From NCBI RefSeq assembly GCF_000317555.1, contig NC_019745.1, positions 1,116,001 through 1,180,000 of the forward strand: DNA of 64,000 bases. Reading direction: 5' to 3'. The notes beneath the pieces were generated by a model. It searched no databases, was not told the origin of the DNA, and saw nothing but the letters and a program-made list of their open reading frames with translations. How positions within the stretch are numbered: the stretch's first letter is position 1; the number at the start of each line of letters is the position of its first letter. Shown here in pieces: positions 17,979 through 27,900 of the stretch. This stretch comes from Gloeocapsa sp. PCC 7428 (GTDB taxonomy: Bacteria > Cyanobacteriota > Cyanobacteriia > Cyanobacteriales > Chroococcidiopsidaceae). The position numbers and the translations under genes are program-made.

Positions 17979-19142
17979 TTAGACAACTTTAACTTGGCTA
18001 GCAGCTTTTATTGCTTTTGCTCTGGCTACTTTTACCGTATCACCTTTAGCCAGTGCAACTCCCATGCGTCGCCCTGGGCGTGCATCTGGCTTGCCAAATA
18101 AACGCAAGTCAACGTCTTTTTCTGCTAAAGCATCAGCAACACCAGCATAATAAATTTTATCAGCATATTCATGGGCTAAAATGACTGCACTTGCTGAAGG
18201 TGCTAATAAATCAATTTGTGGTATTGGTAATCCTAAAACAGCCCGAAGATGTAACTCAAACTCATTGAGATTTTGCGAAATTAGTGTCACCATGCCTGTA
18301 TCATGCGGTCTAGGTGAAAGTTCTGAGAAAATTACCTCATCTTTTGTTACAAAAAACTCAACTCCAAAAATTCCCGCACCACCCAAAGCATCAGTTACTT
18401 TTTGCGCGATCGCTTGGGCTTCAGTTAACAATTTATCGGTTATTTCAGCAGGTTGCCAAGACTCTTGATAATCTCCATTTTCTTGCCGATGTCCAATTGC
18501 AGGACAAAAAATTGTTGGTGCATTCCACTGCTTAATTGTTAAGAGAGTAATCTCAGTTTCAAAGGAAATAAATTCTTCGACAATAACTTTTTGGCTATCA
18601 CCTCTAGAGTTTTTTATAGCATAGTCCCAAGCTGTTTTGACTTCATCAGCTTGATAAACAACTGACTGACCTTTTCCTGACGAAGACATGATAGGTTTAA
18701 CAACATTGGGAAAGCCAATAGCTTGAGAAGATTCAACTAACTCGTCTAAACTAGCTGCATAAGCATATTTAGCAGTACGAATACCCAATTGGTTGTGCGC
18801 TAATTCGCGAATGCGATCGCGGTTCATTGTAAAGTTTGTCGCCTTCGCTGTTGGGATGACAGTTATTCCCCGCTGTTCAAATTCAAGTAACTTTTCAGTT
18901 CTAATTGCTTCAATTTCAGGAATAATAAAACCTGGCTGATGTTTTTGAACAACAGCTTCTAAGTCATCACCATTCAACATTGAGATCACTTCACATTCAT
19001 CCGCTACCTGCATCGCTGGTGCATTTGCATAACGATCGACCGCAACAATATAATTACCCAAACGTTGCGCTGCAATGACAAATTCTTTACCTAATTCCCC
19101 TGAACCAAGTAATAAAAACTTTCGTGGAAGTGTTAAATTCAT
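17979..19142 (-). CDS. purT: Formate-dependent phosphoribosylglycinamide formyltransferase (PurT)
   Basis: PurT makes formyl-GAR from GAR, formate and ATP, a folate-independent version of the third step of purine synthesis. It is an ATP-grasp enzyme: N-terminal [20 protein letters not shown], central [15 protein letters not shown] and [17 protein letters not shown], then [26 protein letters not shown] with metal-binding Glu residues, and [11 protein letters not shown] near the end. 387 residues matches the family. ATG 19142 is the natural start. It overlaps or abuts the hydrolase gene downstream, suggesting a two-gene unit. Confidence 0.95.
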   Translation of the reverse strand: MNLTLPRKFLLLGSGELGKEFVIAAQRLGNYIVAVDRYANAPAMQVADECEVISMLNGDDLEAVVQKHQPGFIIPEIEAIRTEKLLEFEQRGITVIPTAKATNFTMNRDRIRELAHNQLGIRTAKYAYAASLDELVESSQAIGFPNVVKPIMSSSGKGQSVVYQADEVKTAWDYAIKNSRGDSQKVIVEEFISFETEITLLTIKQWNAPTIFCPAIGHRQENGDYQESWQPAEITDKLLTEAQAIAQKVTDALGGAGIFGVEFFVTKDEVIFSELSPRPHDTGMVTLISQNLNEFELHLRAVLGLPIPQIDLLAPSASAVILAHEYADKIYYAGVADALAEKDVDLRLFGKPDARPGRRMGVALAKGDTVKVARAKAIKAASQVKVV

Positions 19143-19190
19143 ATTAAGGCTTCTATCTTAAACTTTTTATTGTCTTTTTAACAATATCTT

Positions 19191-19231
19191 TGTGTCCTAC
19201 CCTACGGGAAGGCTACGCTTACGTGGTTCGT
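19191..19231. repeat. Interspersed repeat copy 2 (CGGGAAGGCTACGC...GTGGTTCGT)
   Basis: TGTGTCCTACCCTACGGGAA begins the copy, followed by GGCTACGCTTACGTGGTTCG. It lies five bases beyond the 3' end of the pentapeptide gene, in the same orientation as the copy at 17041. Confidence 0.75.
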
Positions 19232-19235
19232 TATT

Positions 19236-19718
19236 TTAATTAAATCGAGCAGCGCGTAATATTAAATTTTCTCGCTGAATCTTCGTCAATCCAATACCCT
19301 CACCAAAAACACAATTTTCGACTTTAGCACCCCGCCAAATCGTTTCATTTAATGTTGCGCCTGTCAAATTAGCATTTCTCAAATCTGCGTTTGTCAAATT
19401 AGCAAATATCAAATCAGCATTAATAAGACTAGTCCCTTGTAAATTTGCTTCAGACAAATCGCCACGAATCAAATTACTACCATCCAAAATCAAATTTGAT
19501 AAGTCTGCGCCTTGAAGCTGAGGAAATTTTACGCGACTAGGATTGTGTAAAAAGCGCATAACACAAAGTATGTTTACCTCATTTAAGCGCATTTGTGTTA
19601 AGAAATCAGCATAACGTGCTAAACCAAGCTGCTGAAGTTGTAGTAAGCGTTGACAACGGCTTTCTTGGAGAAACTGTTTGCACGTATCGTAAAGATCTTG
19701 AGTCGCAAAGTTCAACAT
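19236..19718 (-). CDS. Pentapeptide repeat protein
   Basis: The second half is a run of pentapeptide repeats of the A(D/N)LxX type (GADLSNLILDGSNLIRGDLS, EANLQGTSLINADLIFANLT, NADLRNANLTGATLNE) that form a right-handed quadrilateral beta-helix. The N-terminal 60 residues (LYDTCKQFLQESRCQRLLQLQQLG) are helical. I start at ATG 19718 (MLNFATQDLYDT); an upstream ATG at 19835 would add 39 residues that do not look coding. Function unknown; some such proteins mimic DNA and bind gyrase, but nothing here shows that. The interspersed repeat adjoins its 3' end. Confidence 0.8.
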   Translation of the reverse strand: MLNFATQDLYDTCKQFLQESRCQRLLQLQQLGLARYADFLTQMRLNEVNILCVMRFLHNPSRVKFPQLQGADLSNLILDGSNLIRGDLSEANLQGTSLINADLIFANLTNADLRNANLTGATLNETIWRGAKVENCVFGEGIGLTKIQRENLILRAARFN

Positions 19719-19966
19719 TGTGCTAAAAACAATTAATTTTGTGCATAACTTTCCAATATCCTGCTGAGTTAAGTGCAAAAGTAAGATATGACCGTTAACA
19801 AAAAAGCTATTTCTGGGAATGATACACAATAGCAAGCTTGGCTTAAAGGCTAAAGCCGATGCTAACCCAGAATAGCCGAAGTGCTGGGGCTGGTGGGGGA
19901 GATTTAGGAATCAATTGCACCGCTATATAAATTAAACGCTCAGAAACCAGTGAAGGGATTGGTGGA

Positions 19967-22897
19967 ATGAAGAGGCTACCATTATACGTTGTTTTATTAC
20001 AAAGTTTATTATTTGTTGGAATTAAACCAGCGATCGCAGGGATCGCGTCTATACCTCCACTGTCGCAGTCAACCGAAATCCAAGCAGAAGATAACCCCTT
20101 ACAAAAACTACCACCAGGAGTATGGGTACTTCAAGACGACAAACCACAGCGTCAACCGTTTGTTTGGGTTGTCGAGGATGTCAAAGCAACACGACAGCCA
20201 TTTTTACAACCTGTTAAAGACGAAAAGAAACCGAATATTCCAGAACACATAGCAACAAAAAATACAACCAAGCAAGCTGACTTACAACCGTTTCACGAAG
20301 TCGTCAAAGATACGACAAAAGTCGAAGGGTTATATACGCTTTATACACAAAAAGATACAGGTAAAATCTATCTAGAAATCAAGCCGCAGCAGTTAAATAA
20401 AAATTTCTTAGGCACGATTACGATGGAATCGGGTATCGGCGAACGTGGAATTTATAGCGGAATGCCGTTACAAGACTTTCTCTTTTACTTCCGTCGCGTC
20501 AATAATAATTTGCATTTTGTGGTGCGTAATGTCAACTTTCGCACGCGGCCTGGAGATCCGCAAGCGCGATCGCTAGCACGTTCGTTTAGTGATTCCGTAC
20601 TTTACGCTTTACCTATCAAAAGCATTCATCCCCAACGCCAAACAATTCTTGTCGATTTAGGCGATCTCCTCTTAAGCGATGTTCCAGGATTATCATCACA
20701 GTTGTCAGCAATGCTGTCAGTTCCTTATCAACTCGATAGCAAGAAATCACACTTTGGTGGTGCGAAAGCCTTTCCCTTAAACGTTGAAATCGAGTCCGTT
20801 TATGGTTTTTCGTCTAGCAACAGCACAAATCCTGCTAACTTATCGACAATCCCTGATAGCCGTGCTTTAACTTTGCGCGTCCGCTATAGTCTTTCTGAAT
20901 TACCAAAAAATAGCAATTACCGTCCGCGTTTAGCTGACGAACGTGTCGGTTATTTTATTACAGCTTATCAAGACTTTTCCAGCGACGACCGTAGCGATCC
21001 TTTTGTGCGTTATATCAATCGCTGGGATCTTGAAAAGCAAGATCCTAATGCACCGTTGTCACCACCCAAAAAGCCAATTGTCTTCTGGATTGAAAATGCG
21101 GTTCCATTAGAGTATCGCGAGGCGATTAAAGAAGGCGTTTTGATGTGGAATCAAGCATTTGAAAAAGCAGGATTTAAAGACGCAATTCAAGTCAAGCAAA
21201 TGCCTAACGATGCTAAGTGGGACCCTGCTGATGTTCGCTATAACACAATTCGTTGGATTAATACCGTCGATGGCTTTTTTGCGTTAGGTCCATCCCGTGT
21301 TAACCCTTTAACCGGAGAAATCTTAGATGCTGATATTTTAGTCGATGCTAGCTTTGTCCGCCGACTGAAGCACGAATACCGCAACTTAATTCAACAGCAC
21401 CAAACACAACCAACATCATTACTATCACACATGATGGGGGCTGGAGGTAATCTCTGTACGAATGAGCTACGTCAACCTGAATCACAACCGAGTTTAGCAA
21501 GTGTTGTTGGTATTGCGAGTCCGGTTCCTTCGCGTTTGTCACCGTTATCGCAAATGGCAATCGAATACGATTTGTGTTATGGAATTGAAGCGGTGAATCA
21601 GTTTGCGATCGGTTCGCTAGCGCTATCTTTATTTCAAAATACGTCGCCTAACAGCGACCAGATGCAAGAGTATATTCATCAGTATCTACGTTTGGTTATT
21701 GCGCACGAAGTAGGACACACTTTAGGTTTAAGACACAATTTTCGGGGTAGCACATTATTGCAACCAGAAGAGTTGAACAATACAACTGTTACCCAAATTA
21801 GAGGTTTGACAACCTCAGTCATGGATTACATTCCACCGAATTTAGCGCCGCAAGGAATGCAGCAAGGTGATTATTTTCCTGCGGTTGTTGGTCCTTACGA
21901 TATTTGGGCGATTCAATATGGATATACACCAACAAATGCTGCACACCCGATCGCCGAAAAGCCATTTTTAGACGAAATCGCGCGGCGTTCCGCACAACCA
22001 GAACTCGCCTACGCTACCGATGAAGATTTATTTGACCTCGATCCTGAAGTCAATGCTTGGGATAACAGTAATGATGTACTGCGTTACTCGCAGTGGCAAT
22101 TAGAAAACTCGCGGGTAATGTGGGATCGCTTACACAAGCGTTATCCAAAAACAGGAGAAAGTTACGCAAAATTAAGCGAATTATTTGATGCAGTGTTCTT
22201 ACACTATCTTCGCCATACGTATTACACCACAAAGTATATCGGAGGACAATCGTTTTCGCGCAATCATGCAGGAGATCCCAATGGAAGGCTACCGTTTGAA
22301 CCTGTACCAGTAGAAAAACAGCGACAGGCATTAGCAACTTTAGAAAAATATATCTTTGCAGCAGATGCGTTTAATTTTCCGCCTGATTTGCTTAATAAAT
22401 TAGCACCGTCGCGCTGGCGACATTGGGGTAGTGATGTAATGCTAGGTCGTCTTGATTACCCGATTCATGACAGCATTAACATGATGCAAAGCATGGTACT
22501 TAAGGAATTACTTTCAGGCGATCGCTTAGTACGGTTGCGCGATATCGAACTGAAAAGTCAACCTGGAACCGCATTAACACTACCGGAGTTATTTGATACG
22601 CTACAAAATGACATCTGGACAGAAGTTATCCACCCAGACAGACGCAGTGAGATTAACAGTCTACGTCGGGCTTTACAACGCGAACATCTCAAGATTTTAA
22701 CCGCAATGGTGTTACGCAATTCTTCTGTACCCGAAGACGCACGAACGCTTGCATGGTATAAACTACGGCAACTCCGCAGTCACCTCAGTCGCACATTATC
22801 GCGCTCGAGTAAGTTTGATGAATATACAAAAGCCCATTTAGAAGAAACACGCGATCGCATCGAAAAAACGCTCAATGCTCAAATTCAATCGCGATAG
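19967..22897 (+). CDS. Secreted zinc metalloprotease, metzincin-type (DUF5117/DUF4953 family)
   Basis: 976 residues with an N-terminal signal peptide (LYVVLLQSLLFVGIKPAIAG). Residues 580-590 are HEVGHTLGLRH, the metzincin HExxHxxGxxH zinc site, and a Met-turn candidate VMDYIPPN follows at about 618. The flanking sequence (NFLGTITMESGIGERG, VFWIENAVPLEYREAIKEGV, LMWNQAFEKAGFKDAIQVK) matches the family usually annotated zinc-dependent metalloprotease with DUF5117, DUF5118 and DUF4953 regions. Probably acts in the periplasm or outside the cell; substrate unknown. Near residues 30-100 there is a Q/P/K-rich section with near-repeats RQPFVWVVEDVKATRQPFLQ. It is followed by an MFS gene on the same strand after 67 bases. 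Confidence 0.9.
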   Translation: MKRLPLYVVLLQSLLFVGIKPAIAGIASIPPLSQSTEIQAEDNPLQKLPPGVWVLQDDKPQRQPFVWVVEDVKATRQPFLQPVKDEKKPNIPEHIATKNTTKQADLQPFHEVVKDTTKVEGLYTLYTQKDTGKIYLEIKPQQLNKNFLGTITMESGIGERGIYSGMPLQDFLFYFRRVNNNLHFVVRNVNFRTRPGDPQARSLARSFSDSVLYALPIKSIHPQRQTILVDLGDLLLSDVPGLSSQLSAMLSVPYQLDSKKSHFGGAKAFPLNVEIESVYGFSSSNSTNPANLSTIPDSRALTLRVRYSLSELPKNSNYRPRLADERVGYFITAYQDFSSDDRSDPFVRYINRWDLEKQDPNAPLSPPKKPIVFWIENAVPLEYREAIKEGVLMWNQAFEKAGFKDAIQVKQMPNDAKWDPADVRYNTIRWINTVDGFFALGPSRVNPLTGEILDADILVDASFVRRLKHEYRNLIQQHQTQPTSLLSHMMGAGGNLCTNELRQPESQPSLASVVGIASPVPSRLSPLSQMAIEYDLCYGIEAVNQFAIGSLALSLFQNTSPNSDQMQEYIHQYLRLVIAHEVGHTLGLRHNFRGSTLLQPEELNNTTVTQIRGLTTSVMDYIPPNLAPQGMQQGDYFPAVVGPYDIWAIQYGYTPTNAAHPIAEKPFLDEIARRSAQPELAYATDEDLFDLDPEVNAWDNSNDVLRYSQWQLENSRVMWDRLHKRYPKTGESYAKLSELFDAVFLHYLRHTYYTTKYIGGQSFSRNHAGDPNGRLPFEPVPVEKQRQALATLEKYIFAADAFNFPPDLLNKLAPSRWRHWGSDVMLGRLDYPIHDSINMMQSMVLKELLSGDRLVRLRDIELKSQPGTALTLPELFDTLQNDIWTEVIHPDRRSEINSLRRALQREHLKILTAMVLRNSSVPEDARTLAWYKLRQLRSHLSRTLSRSSKFDEYTKAHLEETRDRIEKTLNAQIQSR

Positions 22898-22964
22898 CTA
22901 GATATGGCAGAGAAAGCAGAGGAGTTAAGAAAATTCTATAAACTCATCATTAGCAACTAGCCAC

Positions 22965-24239
22965 ATGACTTATCTGCCATCTTTGCTTCAACCATCAAAT
23001 CGCCAAGTTTGGTTTCAGGCGATCGGTCGATTACTTTACCAAACAGGTTATGGATTAATTCAGTTTTACATCCCGCTGATATTTGTTAAGCAAGTGGGCT
23101 TATCTGCAACCGCAGTCGGGATTGGTATCGGTAGCGGTTCGCTTGCAGGTGTTTTAGGACATTTCTTGGGAGGCTACTTAGCTGATTCGCAATATGGTCG
23201 CAAAAAAACACTGTTAGTTTCTGCTATCCTATCGATCCTTGCTGCGTTTGTTTTAGTGTTCACTCATAATTTACCGCTGTTGATTGTTGCGAACTTGATT
23301 ATGGGTTTGAGTGCGGGGTGTTATTGGACTGCGGCTGATGCAGCAGTGATTGATGTTACAACGTCAGAACAGCGTCATCATGCCTTTGCAATTTTAGTTT
23401 TGGCAGATAGTCTTGGTAGTGGATTAGGTGTTTTCAGCGGCGGATTACTGCTCAGTCTTATTCATCGCATTGAAGCACTTTTTGTGTTGAGTGGATTACT
23501 GTTTCTGGGTTTTTTAGTTTTAATTCAAGTTGCGATCGTTGAAACACGGCGAGGTAGTCCAGATCGTGCCAATACGCTGCAAGGATTTGCTGTTGCTTTC
23601 AAAGACCAAGCCTTGAGATTATTTGTTGTTGTTAACGTCTTATTTACGACTTATGTTGCTTTGGTAAGTAGTACCTTACCTTTATACTTCACGAACACAA
23701 GTTCGCATCTATCAAGTACAACGGAATCTACACAAGCTTCACTCGCTAGTATTGCTAATCTATTTACGTGGTGTTACGTCGGTTTAGGTGCGGTACTACA
23801 GTTGCCAATTGTCCAAATTCTTGGCTCGTTGTCAAAAGTTAGAGTTTTGATGATTTCAATGCTGCTATGGGGAACAGGGTTTTTCTTTGTTTGGGCGACT
23901 GGAATTGATTCATCAGTACAATTTGCTCTGATGATTGCTGTGTTGAGTATCTTGTCGATTGCTTCTGTCGTTTATAAGCCCTTTGCTCCTGCAATTATTG
24001 CCGAGTTAGCACCTCCATCTTTACGCGGAGTTTACCTTGCGATTAGCTACCAATGTTGGTCTATTGGTTATTTTATTGGTCCTATTCTCGGTGGTTGGGC
24101 AATGGATCAGCCGCAAAATGTAGCGCATTATTCCTGGTTAGTGGTTTCCTTCAGTACGATGTGTGGAATGTTCATTTTGTATTTTCTTGACCGGCGTAAA
24201 AATTCTGCGATCGCATCTGCGGAAGTCGTTGGCGAATAA
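22965..24239 (+). CDS. Major facilitator superfamily transporter
   Basis: 424 residues with about twelve hydrophobic segments. The loop 2-3 signature of MFS proteins is present as GGYLADSQYGRKKTLLVSAI (GxLaDrxGRrr). The other half has a matching FAPAIIAELAPPSLRGVYLA. Drug or metabolite efflux is typical of this subclass, but the substrate cannot be read from sequence. The stop codon and last residues (GE) are supplied by the interspersed hairpin repeat starting at 24231. Confidence 0.9.
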   Translation: MTYLPSLLQPSNRQVWFQAIGRLLYQTGYGLIQFYIPLIFVKQVGLSATAVGIGIGSGSLAGVLGHFLGGYLADSQYGRKKTLLVSAILSILAAFVLVFTHNLPLLIVANLIMGLSAGCYWTAADAAVIDVTTSEQRHHAFAILVLADSLGSGLGVFSGGLLLSLIHRIEALFVLSGLLFLGFLVLIQVAIVETRRGSPDRANTLQGFAVAFKDQALRLFVVVNVLFTTYVALVSSTLPLYFTNTSSHLSSTTESTQASLASIANLFTWCYVGLGAVLQLPIVQILGSLSKVRVLMISMLLWGTGFFFVWATGIDSSVQFALMIAVLSILSIASVVYKPFAPAIIAELAPPSLRGVYLAISYQCWSIGYFIGPILGGWAMDQPQNVAHYSWLVVSFSTMCGMFILYFLDRRKNSAIASAEVVGE

Positions 24240-24339
24240 GTTCGCTGCTAGCAAAACAAAGCCCACCTGCGTGGGCTGATTGGCCTAGTGTGCGCAGGCA
24301 CACTTCGTTTACCTAGCCCCGACTGAAGTCGTAGGGCTA
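24231..24339. repeat. Full-length multi-hairpin interspersed repeat spanning two convergent stop codons
   Basis: Ordered stems: GCGAATaaGTTCGC-like stem at 24232, GCCCAC-ctgc-GTGGGC (24261-24276), GTGTGC-gcag-GCACAC (24289-24304) and AGCCC-CGACTgaAGTCG-t-AGGGCT (24314-24338). The first stem contains the MFS stop TAA (24237-24239), and the last contains the panB stop (24337-24339 on the minus strand). Related copies are at 11215, 12645 and 28059. Confidence 0.85.
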
Positions 24340-25110
24340 TTCAGGAAATTTACGATCGCGTACTTCGGTTGCGAAACTTTGGACGGCTTGCACGATCGCT
24401 TCACTTAAGTTTGTGTATGACTTTGCAAATGGTGGTTGTCTTTCAGATAGCCCTAGGACATCTGCTGTTACTAAAACTTGTCCATCGCATTTTGATCCTG
24501 CACCAATACCGATTGTGGGAATTGTCAGCTTTTGGCTAATTTGGGCGGCTAGATCGTGGGGAATATGTTCTAAGACAATACTAAATGCTCCTGCTTGTTC
24601 GAGGGCGATCGCTTCTTGTAATATTCGTTCTCCGGCTTCTGGTGTTTTACCTTGTTGCCGTAAACCAAGTTGGCGTATCGATTGCGGTGTTAACCCAACA
24701 TGACCCATGACCGGAATTCCGGCTTGCACTAGGTAAGCAACTGTTGCTGTCATTGCCGGATATCCGCCTTCTAACTTTACCGCATGAGCGCCTGTCTCTT
24801 TTAAAACTCGTCCAGCGTTCCGTAATGCTTGCTGCGGGCTTTCTTGATACGTTAAAAATGGCAGATCGACTACTATCAACGCTTGTTTAACACCGCGCCG
24901 TACAGCTTTGGCATGGTGCAACATTTCTTCAAGTGTCAATGGCAGTGTTGTTTCGTAGCCGAGAATAACGGATAAAGAATCGCCTACTAAAATAATATCT
25001 ATCCCTACACTATCCAATAGGTGTGCGATCGCATAATCCCATGCTGTCAGCGCTACAATCGCCCTTCCCTGTTTTTTCCATTGAATTAGTTGTTGGATAG
25101 TTACTGCCAT
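24337..25110 (-). CDS. panB: 3-methyl-2-oxobutanoate hydroxymethyltransferase (PanB)
   Basis: PanB transfers a hydroxymethyl group from 5,10-methylene-THF to 2-oxoisovalerate to make ketopantoate, the first committed step of pantothenate and CoA synthesis. Motifs: [30 protein letters not shown] with metal-binding Asp, [21 protein letters not shown] and [18 protein letters not shown]. 257 residues is normal. Start ATG 25110. The stop codon lies inside the interspersed repeat shared with the convergent MFS gene. Confidence 0.96.
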   Translation of the reverse strand: MAVTIQQLIQWKKQGRAIVALTAWDYAIAHLLDSVGIDIILVGDSLSVILGYETTLPLTLEEMLHHAKAVRRGVKQALIVVDLPFLTYQESPQQALRNAGRVLKETGAHAVKLEGGYPAMTATVAYLVQAGIPVMGHVGLTPQSIRQLGLRQQGKTPEAGERILQEAIALEQAGAFSIVLEHIPHDLAAQISQKLTIPTIGIGAGSKCDGQVLVTADVLGLSERQPPFAKSYTNLSEAIVQAVQSFATEVRDRKFPE

Positions 25111-25313
25111 GTCCGTTTTTTACTGCTTAACGCCACTAAAATCAACGAATAGCGTAGCGTTAGCAACAATCTAACATAATGTTTAGTTTTGTTAAGCTTC
25201 CTTTCTTTTTATTTACTGCTCGACTCGACTACAACAGCGCTTTACCCTACTGTACAGATTTATTAATGTCAGTTTTTCTTGAATTTAATGTTTTTTTCAG
25301 GATTACTGCAATT

Positions 25314-25327
25314 GTAGTCTTTACTAC
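25314..25327. promoter_or_regulatory. NtcA-type box upstream of rbcL
   Basis: GTAGTCTTTACTAC fits GTA-N8-TAC, the binding consensus of the nitrogen regulator NtcA, inside a longer inverted repeat TGTAGT-cttt-ACTACA. It lies 167-180 bases upstream of the rbcL ATG. NtcA-class factors are known to bind rbcL upstream DNA in Anabaena, so the site is plausible, but no -10 box at the usual 22-base distance is clear. Confidence 0.5.
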
Positions 25328-25493
25328 ATTCTTTAAATTATATCACAAAAATTAATAATTCGTAAGATTTATAAAGTTTAATTATCAAACAATACAGCAG
25401 ATTTAAATCTTAACTTATCGAATCCTTGGTATAGTTTTCCTAAGAAGCTTGCCGCTTGGCAAGTGGAAGTGAGTGACTTCTTGGGAAGAAAAT

Positions 25494-26924
25494 ATGTCTT
25501 ACGCTCAAACAAAGACTCAGACAAAGACTGGGTATCAGGCAGGGGTTAAAGATTATCGCTTAACGTACTACACCCCAGATTACACACCTAAAGATACGGA
25601 TGTTTTAGCGGCATTCCGCGTCACTCCTCAGCCTGGAGTTCCTCCAGAGGAAGCAGGAGCCGCTGTAGCTGCTGAGTCCTCTACAGGTACATGGACAACA
25701 GTATGGACGGACTTGTTAACCGACCTCGATCGCTACAAAGGTCGTTGCTACGATATTGAACCCGTTCCAGGTGAAGACAATCAGTATATCTGTTACGTTG
25801 CTTACCCATTGGATCTGTTTGAGGAAGGCTCCGTTACCAATATGTTGACCTCGATTGTAGGTAACGTATTTGGGTTTAAAGCACTACGTGCATTACGTTT
25901 GGAAGATTTGCGGATTCCTGTCGCTTACTTAAAGACCTTCCAAGGACCTCCCCACGGTATTCAAGTAGAACGCGACAAACTGAACAAGTACGGTCGTCCT
26001 TTGCTTGGTTGTACAATCAAACCGAAGCTTGGTCTATCGGCTAAAAACTACGGTCGTGCAGTTTATGAGTGCTTGCGCGGTGGTCTAGACTTCACCAAAG
26101 ACGACGAAAACATCAACTCGCAGCCATTCATGCGCTGGCGCGATCGCTTCTTGTTCGTAGCAGAAGCGATTCATAAAGCCCAAGCCGAAACAGGTGAAAT
26201 TAAAGGACACTACCTCAACGTCACCGCTCCCACTTGCGAAGAAATGATGAAGCGGGCTGAGTTCGCAAAAGAACTAGAAATGCCGATCATCATGCACGAC
26301 TATCTAACAGGTGGTTTCACTGCAAATACAACACTGGCGCGTTGGTGCCGTGATAATGGCGTTTTGCTACACATTCACCGCGCGATGCACGCGGTAATTG
26401 ACCGTCAAAAGAATCACGGTATGCACTTCCGCGTATTAGCAAAATGCTTGCGGATGTCTGGTGGCGACCACTTACACTCAGGAACTGTCGTTGGTAAGCT
26501 TGAGGGCGAACGCGGCATCACAATGGGCTTCGTTGACCTGATGCGCGAGAACTACGTTGAGCAAGACCGCGATCGCGGAATTTTCTTCACTCAAGACTGG
26601 GCTTCGATGCCTGGTGTTATGCCTGTAGCATCTGGTGGTATCCACATTTGGCATATGCCAGCGCTTGTAGAAATCTTCGGTGACGATTCCTGCTTACAAT
26701 TCGGTGGCGGAACCTTAGGACATCCTTGGGGTAACGCACCTGGTGCAACGGCTAACCGTGTTGCATTAGAAGCTTGTATTCAAGCGCGTAACGAAGGTCG
26801 CAGTTTAGCACGTGAAGGTAACGACGTTATTCGCGAAGCTGCGAAGTGGAGTCCTGAACTTGCAGTTGCTTGCGAACTGTGGAAGGAAATCAAGTTCGAG
26901 TTCGAGGCAATGGATACACTCTAA
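25494..26924 (+). CDS. rbcL: RuBisCO large subunit, form IB
   Basis: Catalyses CO2 fixation on ribulose-1,5-bisphosphate in the carboxysome. Key segments: [11 protein letters not shown] (catalytic Lys), [11 protein letters not shown] (Lys that is carbamylated and binds Mg with the following Asp and Glu), loop 6 [13 protein letters not shown] and [11 protein letters not shown] start at ATG 25494 (MSYAQTKTQ), preceded by GGGAAGAA; an upstream in-frame GTG at 25473 is unlikely. 476 residues matches cyanobacterial RbcL. First gene of the rbcL-rbcX-rbcS operon, with a spacer of heptamer repeats after it. Confidence 0.99.
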   Translation: MSYAQTKTQTKTGYQAGVKDYRLTYYTPDYTPKDTDVLAAFRVTPQPGVPPEEAGAAVAAESSTGTWTTVWTDLLTDLDRYKGRCYDIEPVPGEDNQYICYVAYPLDLFEEGSVTNMLTSIVGNVFGFKALRALRLEDLRIPVAYLKTFQGPPHGIQVERDKLNKYGRPLLGCTIKPKLGLSAKNYGRAVYECLRGGLDFTKDDENINSQPFMRWRDRFLFVAEAIHKAQAETGEIKGHYLNVTAPTCEEMMKRAEFAKELEMPIIMHDYLTGGFTANTTLARWCRDNGVLLHIHRAMHAVIDRQKNHGMHFRVLAKCLRMSGGDHLHSGTVVGKLEGERGITMGFVDLMRENYVEQDRDRGIFFTQDWASMPGVMPVASGGIHIWHMPALVEIFGDDSCLQFGGGTLGHPWGNAPGATANRVALEACIQARNEGRSLAREGNDVIREAAKWSPELAVACELWKEIKFEFEAMDTL

Positions 26925-26933
26925 TAATTTGAG

Positions 26934-26997
26934 ATGGCAGATTTTGAATTTTAGATTAATCTAAAATCTAAATTCCAAATCCAAAATCTTAAATTCC
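26934..26997. repeat. Heptamer-phased repeat forming a hairpin between rbcL and rbcX
   Basis: From 26958 the units AATCTAA, AATCTAA, ATTCCAA, ATCCAAA and ATCTTAA follow one another in a 7-base phase. The left side (TTTTAGATT ending at 26957) is the inverse complement, so the element folds around 26957/26958. It resembles the short tandemly repeated repetitive (STRR) sequences of cyanobacteria. Confidence 0.7.
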
Positions 26998-27014
26998 TCC
27001 GGCTGGGGTCAAGC

Positions 27015-27416
27015 ATGGATTTAAAACGAATTGCGAAAGACACAGCGAAGACGCTCTCTAGCTACCTGACTTATCAGGCGATGAGAACGGTACTAGCTCA
27101 GATTAGCGAAACTAATCCGCCACTGGCACTTTGGTTGCATCGCTTTTCCGCGAAAGAAGTTATTCAAGACGGAGAAGCATACATTCACAAGTTGTTTCAA
27201 GAGAAGCCTGATTTAGCTCTGCGGATTATGGTTGTCAGAGAACACATTGCGCAAGAAGTTGTAGACTTTCTGCCTGAAATAGTTCTTAGTGACATTCAAC
27301 AAGCAAATATGGAGCATCGCCGTCAGCACTTAGAGCGAATTACGCAGCTAGAATCTAACCCCAGCCACGAGCAACAAGCAACTACTGAGTCTAATTTGGA
27401 TAATCCATCCAGTTAG
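27015..27416 (+). CDS. rbcX: RuBisCO assembly chaperone RbcX
   Basis: RbcX is a homodimeric helical chaperone that clamps the C-terminal peptide of folded RbcL and promotes L8 core assembly. Recognised from MDLKRIAKDTAKTLSSYLTY, QAMRTVLAQISETNPP, ALWLHRFS and DFLPEIVLSDIQQANMEHRR. 133 residues is typical. The C-terminal 25 residues are a polar, probably disordered tail. Position between rbcL and rbcS is the classic arrangement in filamentous and some unicellular cyanobacteria. Confidence 0.97.
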   Translation: MDLKRIAKDTAKTLSSYLTYQAMRTVLAQISETNPPLALWLHRFSAKEVIQDGEAYIHKLFQEKPDLALRIMVVREHIAQEVVDFLPEIVLSDIQQANMEHRRQHLERITQLESNPSHEQQATTESNLDNPSS

Positions 27417-27426
27417 CAAGACAAAG

Positions 27427-27454
27427 CAATTAGCAATTAGCTAAGGGCTAGTCA
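27427..27454. repeat. Heptamer-phased repeat between rbcX and rbcS
   Basis: CAATTAG, CAATTAG, CTAAGGG and CTAGTCA follow in a 7-base phase, again with partial inverse symmetry (AATTAG/CTAA). Shorter and weaker than the rbcL-rbcX element. Confidence 0.5.
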
Positions 27455-27494
27455 CTTCCCCTGACGTACATCGACAAAAGCAAATTCTGAAGAT

Positions 27495-27842
27495 ATGCAA
27501 ACTTTACCCAAAGAGCGTCGCTACGAAACCCTGTCTTATCTCCCACCTTTAAGCGATGCTCAAATTACAAAACAGATCCAGTACATTCTGAACCAAGGCT
27601 ACATCCCAGCAGTTGAGTTCAACGAATCTTCTGAACCAGAACAACACTACTGGACATTGTGGAAATTGCCTTTGTTTGGTGCTAGAAGTACCCAAGAAGT
27701 ACTCAGCGAAGTTCAAGCTTGTCGTTCAGAGTATGGCAATTGCTATATTCGTGTAGTAGGTTTTGACAACGTTAAGCAATGCCAAATCCTCAGTTTTATC
27801 GTACATAAGCCAAATCAAAATAGCTACGGCGGCAGATACTAA
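27495..27842 (+). CDS. rbcS: RuBisCO small subunit
   Basis: Caps the L8 core to form the L8S8 enzyme. 115 residues beginning [20 protein letters not shown] with [37 protein letters not shown] and a C-terminal FIVHKP, all standard for cyanobacterial RbcS. Start ATG 27495. A terminator-like hairpin lies about 60 bases downstream, closing the rbcL-X-S operon. Confidence 0.98.
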   Translation: MQTLPKERRYETLSYLPPLSDAQITKQIQYILNQGYIPAVEFNESSEPEQHYWTLWKLPLFGARSTQEVLSEVQACRSEYGNCYIRVVGFDNVKQCQILSFIVHKPNQNSYGGRY

Positions 27843-27900
27843 ATTATCTTCGTTTGAGCGCAGGGGAAAGCTGTAATTAAGTCATCTATCCCCTTGAAAT

